Origin: Natronomonas halophila
GTDB lineage: Archaea; Halobacteriota; Halobacteria; Halobacteriales; Haloarculaceae
Assembly: GCF_013391085.1 (NCBI RefSeq)
Contig: NZ_CP058334.1
Span: 1,860,001-1,924,000 of the forward strand
DNA: 64,000 nt
Direction: 5' to 3'
Under the pieces are notes generated by a model. The model made no database searches. It worked only from the letters and a program-made list of their open reading frames with translations, and had not been told where the DNA came from. This document shows positions 27,967 through 35,979 of this stretch, piece by piece (the stretch's first letter is position 1; every line of letters begins with the position of its first letter). The position numbers were made by a program, and so were the translations under genes.

Positions 27967-28998
27967 ATGAGCGACGACCGACCGACCGCCGTGGCGCTGC
28001 CCGGGCCGCCCGAATCGTGGCTGGCGAGCCTCCGGACCCTGCTCCGGGACGTTCGCGGCAAGTCGCCGTCAGAAGACGACGTCCGCGCGTGGCTGGAGGA
28101 ACACACCGAGGGAGACACCGATGCGAACGTCGACCGCTATCTCGATTTCCTCGCCGCCATCGACGTCCTCGATGGTGGCGACACGCCGCCGTCGCTCGGC
28201 CCCTACGGCCGGGACTTCCTCGATAGCCACGACGAGGGCGTCCTCTTCGAGACGTTGGCGGCGAACGTCGCTGGCGTCCGCGCGCTGGTGGAGGTGCTGG
28301 CGATTCGACCCATCACCGACATCGAGGCCGCGGAACTCCTCTCGCGGGAACTGGACGCCGAAATCGAGGACGCATCGGCCTATCGCGGCTGGCTTCGGGC
28401 GCTCGGCTACGCGGAGTACGACGAGGGCGTCATCGACCTGACGACGAAGGGTCGGCGACTGGTCGACAGCGACGCAGAACTGTCCGACGGGGCCGCCTCG
28501 CGACTCCCGAGCACGCGGGCATCGGAGGCGGCCGACGCGGCGGCGAACGAGAGTGATGACGAACCGACGGCCGGCGAGGAAGCCACACCGGGGACCGCCG
28601 CTTCGTCGTCGGAAACTACGGAAACAGCGCGTTCGACGGCGGAGACGAACCCGCCCGACATGGACGCCTCGACGCTGACGGCGCGGCACGACTACCGCTG
28701 TATGGTCTGTGGCGACCGGCGTCGGCAGGCCCCCGAGGAGGGCTACGCCGAGGTTCACTACCTCATGCCGCCCGACGAGGACCATGGCGGGCCGACCGAC
28801 GCCGACAACGCCGTCGTCGTCTGTCCGAATCATCGCGCCGACTTCGAGCACGGTCTGATTCGGGTCGACCCCCAATCGCTGACCGTCGAGCACGCCTACG
28901 AGACCGACGTGTCGGGTCGAACGCTCCGGACCGTCGAGGGCCACGCCCTCGGCGCGCAGTATCTCGCCTACCACAACGACGTCGTCGCCGACTTCTAG
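27967..28998 (+). CDS. HNH nuclease-domain protein with N-terminal helical/winged-helix part
   Basis: 343 residues from ATG 27967 (an ATG 60 bases earlier is in frame). Residues about 15-185 are helical and resemble DNA-binding winged-helix repeats. A Ser/Thr/Glu/Ala-rich disordered linker follows (about 190-255). The C-terminal domain has YRCMVCGDRRRQ, GYAEVHYLMPPDEDHGGPTDADN and VVVCPNHRADFEHG: a CxxC...CxxH zinc pair plus an HNH-like E-x-H and N-H, close to McrA-type HNH endonucleases. A role in cutting modified or foreign DNA is possible; no methylase or other restriction gene is adjacent. Confidence 0.75.
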   Translation: MSDDRPTAVALPGPPESWLASLRTLLRDVRGKSPSEDDVRAWLEEHTEGDTDANVDRYLDFLAAIDVLDGGDTPPSLGPYGRDFLDSHDEGVLFETLAANVAGVRALVEVLAIRPITDIEAAELLSRELDAEIEDASAYRGWLRALGYAEYDEGVIDLTTKGRRLVDSDAELSDGAASRLPSTRASEAADAAANESDDEPTAGEEATPGTAASSSETTETARSTAETNPPDMDASTLTARHDYRCMVCGDRRRQAPEEGYAEVHYLMPPDEDHGGPTDADNAVVVCPNHRADFEHGLIRVDPQSLTVEHAYETDVSGRTLRTVEGHALGAQYLAYHNDVVADF

Positions 28999-29702
28999 CG
29001 GACGCGCGCCAGCCACTCGAAGGCCTGTTCGCGGAGGCGGTCTTCGGCGGCCTCCGAGAAGCGATGGCCCTCCTCGCGGTAGGTCTGTAGAAGTGTATCC
29101 GTCTGCAGGGCGCCGACGGCATCGAGGCTGTCCGACAGGGGGACCGACGCGTCCTCGCGGCCGTGGAAGATTGCGACGGGCACCGCAAGCGACTCGGTGA
29201 CGCCCTCGAAGGCGTAGGTGTCGAAGTCCTCGAAGAAGCGCTCGTCGATGGCGTACTCCTCGTCGTACTGGAAGACGCCCTGCGATTCGACGGCCTCACG
29301 GGCGGCATCGAAGGCGCGGTTGTAGGTCACCGGCGCGCGCGTGACGAGCGCCTCGACACGGTCGTCGTCGACGGCCGCATGGAAGGCCGTCTTCCCGCCG
29401 AAACTGGAGCCGAAGGCGGTGTAGGCGGGCGGGTCGAAGTAATCGACGACCGCCTGAAGGTCCGCGATACGCGTCGAGAGGTTCTGGTCGATGAAGGCGC
29501 CGTCGGATTCGCCACAGCCGCGGAAATCGAAGCGTACGGCGTTGTAGCCCTCCGCGACCGCGCGTTCGCAGCGTTCCTCGTAACTTCCGGACTTGTCGCT
29601 GAGAAATCCGTGACAGAAGACGAGCCAGTTCTCGGAGTCGGCCTCGTGACGGACGGCGACGACGGATTCGTCGTCGGTGACAGACACCGTGTGACGTTCC
29701 AT
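28995..29702 (-). CDS. Alpha/beta hydrolase
   Basis: 235 residues. Typical motifs: LVFCHGFLSDKSGSYE (oxyanion loop HG), RFDFRGCGESDG, nucleophile elbow FGSSFGGKTA, acidic residue in FHGREDASVP and His in EEGHRFSEA. This is the prolyl-oligopeptidase/esterase-like family seen as 'hydrolase of the alpha/beta superfamily'. Substrate unknown. The ATG at 29702 is favoured over one 15 bases upstream because it directly precedes the first strand. It overlaps the HNH gene stop by 4 bases. Confidence 0.86.
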   Translation of the reverse strand: MERHTVSVTDDESVVAVRHEADSENWLVFCHGFLSDKSGSYEERCERAVAEGYNAVRFDFRGCGESDGAFIDQNLSTRIADLQAVVDYFDPPAYTAFGSSFGGKTAFHAAVDDDRVEALVTRAPVTYNRAFDAAREAVESQGVFQYDEEYAIDERFFEDFDTYAFEGVTESLAVPVAIFHGREDASVPLSDSLDAVGALQTDTLLQTYREEGHRFSEAAEDRLREQAFEWLARVR

Positions 29703-29745
29703 TGGCCTGTCGGACACGGCGGGCGACCGTAGGCGTTGTTGTCGG

Positions 29746-30024
29746 TCAATCGGTCTTGATGTCGAGTTTGTCCGTGCCGCGAATCCACTCGAGGTACTCG
29801 GAGATCCGGTCGGCCTCCCGAAGCGCCTCGATGGTGTCGTAGGACTCCCGTAATTCTTCGTTGGTGAAGACGGCGTGAATCTGGTCGTGACAGGGGCGAC
29901 ACAGCATCACCGTCGGACTCTCGGCGCGTTCCTCCGGTCGGAGGTGGTGTTCCTGAACGACACGCGGGTCGTCGATGCGTTCGTCGGGCACCACGCGGCC
30001 GCAGAGTTCGCAGGTCGTCGGCAT
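29746..30024 (-). CDS. Small HNH-type zinc protein
   Basis: 92 residues from ATG 30024: TTCELCGRVVPDERI, VVQEHHLRPEERAE and VMLCRPCHDQIHAVF. Two CxxC pairs and the HH/H-x3-H set make a complete HNH endonuclease-like core (E-H-H, P-C-H, H), with a C-terminal helix region. Haloarchaea carry many small HNH proteins of unknown role; no toxin or restriction partner is visible, although a second HNH protein is only 0.7 kb away. Confidence 0.78.
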   Translation of the reverse strand: MPTTCELCGRVVPDERIDDPRVVQEHHLRPEERAESPTVMLCRPCHDQIHAVFTNEELRESYDTIEALREADRISEYLEWIRGTDKLDIKTD

Positions 30025-30107
30025 CGGCTCAAACGGTGTAGGGCCTACAGCGGGATATCGGTGACTCCGCCGGCACACTCTTTGTCCTGCCCGTCGGCCA
30101 CCCCTGC

Positions 30108-30917
30108 ATGGCTACCGATTCGCCGGTCCCGCGTCTCGGCCTCGGGACCTGGCAGAACACCGATTTCGACCAGTGTCGCGAGAGCGTCCGGACCGCGCTC
30201 GAACTCGGCTATCGGCACGTCGACACCGCGGAGTTGTACGAAAACGAGCGTCCCGTCGGCGCCGGTCTCGCCGCTGCAGACGTGCCCCGCGAGTCGGTCT
30301 TCCTCGCGACGAAGGTCCTCCATCCCCGGGCGACCGACGAGGTGACGCGAGCGTCCATCCGCGAGGCCGTGGAGGGCTGTCTCGACCGCCTTGACGTCGA
30401 TGCGGTCGACCTCATGTACGTCCACTGGCCCGCCGACTACGACCTTGAGTTGGTCCACAGCACGCTCGCTGGCCTTCGCGACGACGGACTACTCGACGGC
30501 GTCGGCGTCAGCAACTACGAGCCACGCCACCTCGAGACGGCACTGGACGCCGACCCGGACATCGTCGCGAATCAGGTGGAGTTGCATCCGTTGCTCCCGC
30601 AGGCCGACCTCCGAGAGCGGTGTGCCGACCTCGGCGTCGACGTGGTCGCGTACGCGCCGCTGGCCCACGGGGACGTGTTCGACGTCCCCGAACTGGAGAC
30701 GGTCGCCGAGAAGCATGGGATGAGCGTCCCGCGTGTCACCCTCGCGTGGCTCCGCGAGAAGGGCGTCGCCGCCGTTCCGAAGGCCACGAGCGAGGCGCAT
30801 ATCCGGGACAATCTGGCCTCACGTGACCTCGAGTTGGCCGAGGAGGACGTGGCGACTATCGACGGTATCGAGCGGACGGAGCGGTTCTTCGACCCCGACT
30901 ACGCGCCCGAGTGGTGA
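30108..30917 (+). CDS. Aldo/keto reductase
   Basis: 269 residues, (beta/alpha)8 AKR. The tetrad is visible: Asp and Tyr in YRHVDTAELYENE, Lys in FLATKVLHP, His in LMYVHWPADYD. GVSNYEPRHLETAL and the C-terminal VPKATSEAHIRDN (NADP binding) are typical of 2,5-diketo-D-gluconate reductase-like enzymes. Substrate unknown. Its stop is followed immediately by the tRNA-Tyr repeat region. Confidence 0.92.
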   Translation: MATDSPVPRLGLGTWQNTDFDQCRESVRTALELGYRHVDTAELYENERPVGAGLAAADVPRESVFLATKVLHPRATDEVTRASIREAVEGCLDRLDVDAVDLMYVHWPADYDLELVHSTLAGLRDDGLLDGVGVSNYEPRHLETALDADPDIVANQVELHPLLPQADLRERCADLGVDVVAYAPLAHGDVFDVPELETVAEKHGMSVPRVTLAWLREKGVAAVPKATSEAHIRDNLASRDLELAEEDVATIDGIERTERFFDPDYAPEW

Positions 30918-31262
30918 GACGGTGTCTGACTTCGTTCGACGGTTTGCAGGAGGATACTCGCAATATCGAGGCGCCTCCCCGATTTGAACACCGTGAGACG
31001 TGCTCGCTCCGCCCGACTCACGAGCTCAAATCGGCTCGGGATAGACTTTTGACTGCTCACGTTGTTCGCAGCAAAATGCTCGCGGCTTCGCCGCTCGCAA
31101 TATCGAGGCGCTCTGCGAGCGCCTCGCAGTCCGCCCTCCCCGATTTGAATACGCGGAGACGTTCCGAGCGTGCGGCGCTTCGCGCCGTTCCGGGACTGCG
31201 ACTCCTCTCTTCAAATCGGCTCGAAATAGACTTTTGACTGCTCACGTTGTTCGCAGCAAAAG
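30918..31262. repeat. Degenerate tandem copies of the tRNA-Tyr end and flank
   Basis: No gene is credible here. The 22 bases at 31261-31282 (covering the last 20 bases of the tRNA) recur exactly at 31128-31149, and a shorter 15-base version (CCTCCCCGATTTGAA) is at 30974-30988. Downstream flank is also duplicated: 31026-31076 and 31211-31261 match over 51 bases with two mismatches. CAATATCGAGGCG occurs at 30961 and 31099. GC-rich hairpins fill the spacers. The pattern fits stacked attachment-site remnants of elements that used this tRNA. Confidence 0.75.
31128..31149 (-). repeat. Extra copy of the tRNA-Tyr 3' end (att-like)
   Basis: Exact 22-base match to 31261-31282; 133 bases apart. Two bases outside the tRNA match as well, so the copy extends past the mature 3' end. 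Confidence 0.8.
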
Positions 31263-31336
31263 TCCGCCCTCCCCGATTTGAACGGGGGGCAAGTCGATCT
31301 ACAGTCGACTGCTCTACCAGTCTGAGCTAAGGGCGG
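31263..31336 (-). tRNA. tRNA-Tyr (anticodon GTA)
   Basis: 74 bases read on the minus strand. Acceptor CCGCCCT pairs with AGGGCGG with discriminator A. The D arm is GCTC/GAGC. The anticodon stem GTCGA/TCGAC encloses loop CTGTAGA, anticodon GTA. The T arm CCCCG/CGGGG encloses TTCAAAT. C1-G72 is the archaeal tRNA-Tyr identity pair. No intron and no encoded CCA. A TATA-like GTTAAG lies about 30 bases upstream on this strand. Confidence 0.96.
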
Positions 31337-31510
31337 GCGTATGTGATACGAGACGACTGCGGGACTTAACGGTTTTGACCTACATCGCCCTCGTGTCTCC
31401 GACTCATACGCGATTTCACGCCGTTCGACGGCGTGTCCGCCGCTCGACGCACGCCTGTCTGACATCGCGGGAAGATTGAAATACCGTCACACACAATCGT
31501 CGGACGAGTA

Positions 31511-32071
31511 ATGAGCAAGATCACGTTCCGGGCGGATGACGACCTCGTTCGCCAACTCGAGGAGTTCGACGCCTCCAAGAGCGAGGTCATGCGTCAGGCG
31601 CTCCGGGCGTACCTCGACGAGAACGGGGAGGCGCCCGTAAACGAGGGTTCGACGGGCGTAAACGCCGATTCTTCGCCTGCGTCGGCCGAGGAGTCCCTCG
31701 ACGACCTCATCGCCGAGCGCGTCGACGCCGTCCTCGCGGACCGACTGGACGGCGCGTTGACGCCGCGAGAGCCGCAGGACGTGAACGTAAACATCACGCT
31801 GGATGGCGATTCCGGCAGTGTGTCACACGAGGCAGGGGAGGGTCGTAAGACAGTCCCCGCCGAGGACGAAAACGCGTCCGACGAGCCGCGGGAGACGTGT
31901 AAACAGTGCGGCGAGGACTTGCCTGAATCGGCCGTATACTGCTCCAACTGTGGCGAAAAGGCGTCTCACAGGGTGTTCTGCGAATGCGGCGACGAGCTCC
32001 GCTCGGACTGGGGCTTCTGTCCCGGGTGCGGCCGTCGCACCCCTGCAGCGGACGTTCTCAAGGATCCGTAA
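31511..32071 (+). CDS. cdrL: Ribbon-helix-helix regulator with zinc ribbons, CdrL-like
   Basis: 186 residues. The N-terminal ribbon-helix-helix (KITFRADDDLVRQLEEF and SKSEVMRQALRAYL, about residues 3-37) is followed by an acidic middle region, then two C-terminal zinc ribbons: CKQCGEDL with YCSNCGEK, and FCECGDEL with FCPGCGRR. Position two genes before ftsZ2, directly upstream of cdrS, matches CdrL (cell division regulator, long), which studies in Halobacterium/Haloferax describe as binding the cdrS-ftsZ2 promoter. Orthology is inferred from domain order and synteny. Confidence 0.82.
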   Translation: MSKITFRADDDLVRQLEEFDASKSEVMRQALRAYLDENGEAPVNEGSTGVNADSSPASAEESLDDLIAERVDAVLADRLDGALTPREPQDVNVNITLDGDSGSVSHEAGEGRKTVPAEDENASDEPRETCKQCGEDLPESAVYCSNCGEKASHRVFCECGDELRSDWGFCPGCGRRTPAADVLKDP

Positions 32072-32140
32072 ACGCGGAAAACAGGGGATTCAGGGTCGTA
32101 AACGTCCTTCTTACATAGTTGTCTTACGCCACCCCTAACC

Positions 32141-32148
32141 TTTAAGTA
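32141..32148 (+). promoter_or_regulatory. TATA box for cdrS-ftsZ2
   Basis: TTTAAGTA is preceded by a BRE-like CTAACC. Transcription would start about 32170, giving a leader of roughly 135 bases, unusually long for a haloarchaeon, and placing the palindrome at 32173-32191 at the start site. Confidence 0.5.
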
Positions 32149-32172
32149 GTCTGCTTCTGTGATTACATCTGC

Positions 32173-32191
32173 GTAAGACGGCGCGTCTTAC
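32173..32191. promoter_or_regulatory. Palindromic operator candidate for CdrL/CdrS
   Basis: GTAAGACG and CGTCTTAC are perfect 8-base arms around GCG. Single half-sites GTCTTAC also occur at 32121-32127 and 32274-32280, either side. Ribbon-helix-helix dimers typically bind such short inverted or repeated half-sites. Together the copies span the predicted core promoter and the leader. Confidence 0.6.
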
Positions 32192-32304
32192 ACCAACCCG
32201 CCTGTGGCAGGAAGGGCCACGCTACCGGGCGATTTCGGGGTGTAAACGCGAAAGCGAACGCGTGTGCAACGCCGTCTTACCCACAGACAGAGGGGAAATA
32301 CAAT

Positions 32305-32478
32305 ATGGAGCGTGTGACACTACGGATTCCGAAGCAGCAGATCGAAGAGGTCGAACGCATGGTCGATACGGGCGAGTTCCCGAATCGGAGCGAGGCGATT
32401 CGCTCCGCCGTGCGCGAGATGCTCAATGAACAGGACGCCGAATCACGGGACAGCAACCGCCCGTGGGCCAAGGTGTAG
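32305..32478 (+). CDS. cdrS: Ribbon-helix-helix cell-division regulator CdrS
   Basis: 57 residues starting [20 protein letters not shown], then [18 protein letters not shown]: a complete ribbon-helix-helix and nothing else. It sits 3 bases before ftsZ2. This size, sequence and position match CdrS, which has been shown in Halobacterium to control ftsZ2 and cell division. The start ATG 32305 is preceded by the purine-rich AGAGGGGAAA. Translation coupling with ftsZ2 is likely. Confidence 0.93.
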   Translation: MERVTLRIPKQQIEEVERMVDTGEFPNRSEAIRSAVREMLNEQDAESRDSNRPWAKV

Positions 32479-32481
32479 ACG

Positions 32482-33711
32482 ATGCAGGACATCGTCAACT
32501 CCGCACTCGAGAACGCGGAGAAAGAATCCCGAGAGGTCGGCGACAGCGACGACGGTAGCGATTTCGGTGACCCCCGAATCGTCATCGTCGGCGCTGGCGG
32601 TGCCGGTAACAACACCGTCAACCGGCTGTACAACATCGGCGTCGATGGCGCGGATACCGTCGCCATCAACACCGACAAACAGCACCTGCAGATGATCGAG
32701 GCCGACACCAAAATCCTCGTGGGCAAGTCGCTCACGCAGGGGCTCGGTGCCGGCGGTGACCCGTCGATGGGCGAACGCGCCACCGAGATGGCGCAGGGCA
32801 CCATCAAGGAAGTCCTCGGTGACGCGGACCTCGTCTTCGTCACGGCGGGCATGGGTGGCGGCACCGGTACTGGTGCGGCCCCGGTCGTCTCGAAAATCGC
32901 CAAAGAGCAGGGCGCTATCGTCGTGGGCATGGTCTCGACGCCGTTCAACGTCGAGCGCGCCCGGACGGTCAAGGCCGAGGAAGGACTGGAGAAGCTTCGC
33001 GGCGAAGCCGACTCCATCATCGTCCTCGACAACAACCGCCTGCTCGATTACGTCCCGAACCTGCCCATCGGCAAAGCCTTCTCCGTGATGGACCAGATCA
33101 TCGCCGAGACGGTCAAGGGCATCAGCGAGACCATCACTCAGCCGTCCCTGATTAACCTGGACTACGCGGACATGTCCGCGATAATGAATCAGGGCGGCGT
33201 CGCGGTGATGCTCGTCGGGGAGACCCAGGACAAGAACAAGACCGAAGAGGTGGTCAACGACGCGATGAACCACCCGCTGCTCGACGTCGACTACCGCGGC
33301 GCCTCGGGCGGACTGGTCCACATCACCGGCGGCCCCGACCTCACGCTGAACGAGGCCGAGGGCATCGCCAGCAGCATCACCGAACGCCTCGAAGCCTCCG
33401 CGAACGTCATCTGGGGCGCCCGCATCGAGGACGCCTACAAGGGCAAGGTCCGCGTCATGGCCATCATGACCGGCGTCCAGTCGGCCCAGATCCTCGGTCC
33501 GACGACCCAGAAACAGGCCGACGCCTCCCGGCAGGCCATCGACTCGGTGGACGAAGACGAGTTCGCCTCGACGCCGCCCGAAAGCTCGACGGAGACGGGC
33601 ACGGCCGGCGGCCGCGGCGCCTCCGGCAACTCCGGCGGCTTCAGCCGCAGTGAAACCGACGGCGGCCGCTCGGAAGCCGAGAAGAACAACGGACTTGACG
33701 TAATCCGATAA
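32482..33711 (+). CDS. ftsZ2: Cell division protein FtsZ2
   Basis: 409 residues of tubulin-family FtsZ. GTP-binding signature [11 protein letters not shown] is near residue 130, N-terminal [14 protein letters not shown], and the catalytic T7 loop [11 protein letters not shown]. It starts [15 protein letters not shown] and ends NGLDVIR after a Ser/Gly/Glu-rich linker, the pattern of haloarchaeal FtsZ2 rather than FtsZ1. FtsZ2 drives ring constriction at mid-cell. Immediately behind cdrS; both are probably under CdrL control. Confidence 0.96.
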   Translation: MQDIVNSALENAEKESREVGDSDDGSDFGDPRIVIVGAGGAGNNTVNRLYNIGVDGADTVAINTDKQHLQMIEADTKILVGKSLTQGLGAGGDPSMGERATEMAQGTIKEVLGDADLVFVTAGMGGGTGTGAAPVVSKIAKEQGAIVVGMVSTPFNVERARTVKAEEGLEKLRGEADSIIVLDNNRLLDYVPNLPIGKAFSVMDQIIAETVKGISETITQPSLINLDYADMSAIMNQGGVAVMLVGETQDKNKTEEVVNDAMNHPLLDVDYRGASGGLVHITGGPDLTLNEAEGIASSITERLEASANVIWGARIEDAYKGKVRVMAIMTGVQSAQILGPTTQKQADASRQAIDSVDEDEFASTPPESSTETGTAGGRGASGNSGGFSRSETDGGRSEAEKNNGLDVIR

Positions 33712-33727
33712 GTCTTAATTTCGATAC

Positions 33728-33735
33728 TTTCTTTT
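33728..33735 (+). terminator. T-rich terminator candidate after ftsZ2
   Basis: TTTCTTTT, 16 bases after the ftsZ2 stop, in AT-rich DNA. The 128-base gap to the next (convergent) gene contains nothing else clear. Confidence 0.45.
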
Positions 33736-33839
33736 GACCGCTACTGATTGCGATTAGCTCCAGCAATAGTCAGCTATATTCTCTGACAATAACCGCGTAA
33801 AACGACGTGTATGACGCTCGGCTGACGGCAGATAGAGGT

Positions 33840-34826
33840 TCAGTCGCCGGTCTCGGCTAATTCGCCACCGACTGCGTCAACGAGTTCGCATTTCCGACAG
33901 ACGTCGTTGTTCGTCGGCGCGCCACAGCGGTCACAGTCGCCGCGCGGCCCCTCGTCGCCGCCGCGGTAGGCCTCGGCCGCCAGCTTCGCCAGTTCCTCGT
34001 AGCCGGACATGATGGAGTGGCGGGTGCCGGGATGGTCGTCTTCGAGGTCGTGGATGTGCTGTTGAATCTCGCCGCGGTAGGCCTCGCTGGCGTGGGGACA
34101 TTCGGCCATATGCGAGGGGAGGTCCTTCAGGTGCGCATAGAGGGCGACCTCCTTTTCGGGGATGTCCCGAAGCGGCTTGGCGCGGGGAACGAAGGGGTCG
34201 TCGTCGATTTCGCGGTCCTCGAAACTGCCCAGCGAGGCGTCGAAGTGTTTGGCGACCTGCTGGATGTCGCCCGACAGCAGGTTCATCATCGCGGTCTGGG
34301 CCTCGTCGTCGAGGTTGTGGCCCGTCAGGAGTTTGTCGGCGCCGTACTCCTCGGCGTACTGGGAGAGTGCGTCCCGGCGGAAGACCCCACAGTAGGCACA
34401 GGGGGCCATATCGAGGGGGTCCTCGGCGGCGACGTCGTCCATCTGGAGGCCGTATTCGTCGGCATACGAGACGACCTCGTGTTCGATAGAGAGGTCGTCG
34501 GTCAACTCGATGCAGGCGTCCAGCGAGGCGTCGCGGTAGCCCTCGATACCCTCGTGAATCGTGAGCGCGACCAGTTCGACGCGGGGGTCCTTCGCGAAGA
34601 TGTCGTCGAGAATGTGGGTGAGGACGACGCTGTCCTTGCCGCCGGAGAGGCCGATGAGCCACGTTTCCGGGTCCTCGGGCGTGGCCTCGGCCGAGAGCAG
34701 GGCGTCATCGCGAATCCGTTTGCGGACCCGGGAGTCGACCGACCGACAGAAATGTTCCTCACAGAGGTGCATGCCCGAGTAGGCGGCGTGCATGACCGCC
34801 TCGTCGCCGCATTTGTCGCACTCCAT
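33840..34826 (-). CDS. ncsA: tRNA 2-thiolation protein NcsA
   Basis: 328 residues. An N-terminal zinc finger (MECDKCGDEAVMHA) precedes the PP-loop ATPase motif LSGGKDSVVLTHIL, the catalytic CxxC region APCAYCGVFRRDAL, TGHNLDDEAQT, and a C-terminal zinc finger (CDRCGAP and CRKCEL). This is the TtcA/NcsA-Ctu1 group. It adenylates U34 of tRNA-Lys/Glu/Gln and transfers sulfur, using a ubiquitin-like SAMP carrier in haloarchaea. Convergent with the ftsZ2 operon. Confidence 0.93.
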   Translation of the reverse strand: MECDKCGDEAVMHAAYSGMHLCEEHFCRSVDSRVRKRIRDDALLSAEATPEDPETWLIGLSGGKDSVVLTHILDDIFAKDPRVELVALTIHEGIEGYRDASLDACIELTDDLSIEHEVVSYADEYGLQMDDVAAEDPLDMAPCAYCGVFRRDALSQYAEEYGADKLLTGHNLDDEAQTAMMNLLSGDIQQVAKHFDASLGSFEDREIDDDPFVPRAKPLRDIPEKEVALYAHLKDLPSHMAECPHASEAYRGEIQQHIHDLEDDHPGTRHSIMSGYEELAKLAAEAYRGGDEGPRGDCDRCGAPTNNDVCRKCELVDAVGGELAETGD

Positions 34827-34873
34827 TAGCGGCTACTTGCCGATTCGACGGGATACGGGTTTCGCTCTGATGC

Positions 34874-35146
34874 TCATCCGGTCTCTTCCGTAATGTGGAC
34901 CCGGGCGCTCGCGACGACCCCCCACACGAAAAGCCACGTAAAAAGGACGATGAACGTAACCATCGTCGAGGAAAGCAGGCCAAGCGGCTCCGTCAGGTCG
35001 AACAGCACCGGGTACGACAGCAGGCTGAAAACCACGGCAACGAATCCGCCCATAACACACTCCAGACACTGCCAGACGGTGCTAAATCGAGGGGTACCGC
35101 TCTGGACCTTTCGGGGACGCCCTCCCGCGCTGTTTGGTGTGTTCAT
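34874..35146 (-). CDS. Small two-span membrane protein, unknown function
   Basis: 90 residues with two hydrophobic helices (about residues 31-49 and 57-82; VVFSLLSYPVLF and MVTFIVLFTWLFVWGVV). A clear TATA box (35181-35190 on this strand) supports real expression. No family recognised; it is upstream of ncsA on the same strand with a 47-base gap. Confidence 0.62.
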   Translation of the reverse strand: MNTPNSAGGRPRKVQSGTPRFSTVWQCLECVMGGFVAVVFSLLSYPVLFDLTEPLGLLSSTMVTFIVLFTWLFVWGVVASARVHITEETG

Positions 35147-35180
35147 TCACACCACTATTCTGGACCTTCATGCTAATTCA

Positions 35181-35190
35181 TTATAAATAT
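35181..35190 (-). promoter_or_regulatory. TATA box for the membrane protein at 34874-35146
   Basis: Read on the minus strand it is ATATTTATAA, about 35-44 bases upstream of ATG 35146. Confidence 0.55.
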
Positions 35191-35286
35191 GTCGCACACA
35201 TCGCTGTAGCATCGTTGCCTCGAATAACCGATGTACGTGCCCTCCCGTGGTCTCGGCGGCGGTTTGGGTCACGCGGGCGGAACCGA

Positions 35287-35979
35287 TTAGAAGGAGACCC
35301 AGGTTCGCGGCGCGTCCGGGAGGCCGACCACGCGCATCTCGCGGGTGCCGTCGTCGGCCTCGCGCAGTTCGACGACGGCGTCGAAAAGCGACGTGAGGGT
35401 GTTTACCTCCTGAGTGTTCTGTGTCGTCGGGTCGAGGGTGGCGATGCCGAGGTAGTTGGCCGCGGAGACGCGGCCGGTGATTGTATGGAGGAAATTGAAC
35501 ATCCGCTGGCTGTCGGCGTACTGGAGTATCGTCGACAGCGACAGCACCGACAGTCGCAGGCCGGCCTCTACCTCGCGGCCGATATCGCGGGTGCATTTGA
35601 CGATGCCCATCCCGATGCCCGTCAGGTCGCCGGGCGAACCGACGTATTTGATGGCCTCGGTGTCGTCCATCGACCCCTTCCCGGTCGCGCCCGTACAGTC
35701 GACGACGTGGAGCCTGTCGGGGTCGCCGTCCGGGAGTCCCTCGTAGGTCGACCGGAGCCGGTCACCGTCGGTGTCGGGCGTGATGGCGATGGCGTGTTCG
35801 TCCGGCGTGCCGACGGCGAGCAGTTCGAGCGCGAGGCGGCGCTTGCCGAGCATCGGCGGCCCGGAGATGAGGACGTTGGTCCCGGCGGAAACGGTATCGA
35901 ACCCGGAGACCGGAACGACGTCGCCGACGTGGTAGGAGTCGGCCCTGGCGACGGCGCCCTGAAAGCCGTCCGAACTCAT
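35287..35979 (-). CDS. RecA-fold (DUF7504/KaiC-like) protein with degenerate nucleotide motifs
   Basis: 230 residues. The layout is that of the KaiC-like ATPase fold: GTNVLISGPPMLGKRRLALELL where Walker A should be GxxxxGKT/S (here GKR), and RLSVLSLSTILQYADSQRM where the Walker B acidic residue is expected (V-L-S-L-S replaces V-D-S-L-S). So ATP binding or hydrolysis is doubtful. This family often sits beside haloarchaeal two-component genes. Start ATG 35979 overlaps the response-regulator stop by 4 bases; third gene of the kinase-regulator operon. Confidence 0.78.
   Translation of the reverse strand: MSSDGFQGAVARADSYHVGDVVPVSGFDTVSAGTNVLISGPPMLGKRRLALELLAVGTPDEHAIAITPDTDGDRLRSTYEGLPDGDPDRLHVVDCTGATGKGSMDDTEAIKYVGSPGDLTGIGMGIVKCTRDIGREVEAGLRLSVLSLSTILQYADSQRMFNFLHTITGRVSAANYLGIATLDPTTQNTQEVNTLTSLFDAVVELREADDGTREMRVVGLPDAPRTWVSF

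Noticed and set aside
30911-31237. Open frames across the tRNA-Tyr repeat region
   Set aside because: They read through tRNA-derived repeats and hairpins, and their products are low-complexity basic peptides.
31211-31465. Open frame on the minus strand through tRNA-Tyr
   Set aside because: It includes the complete tRNA gene; the tRNA structure explains the sequence fully.
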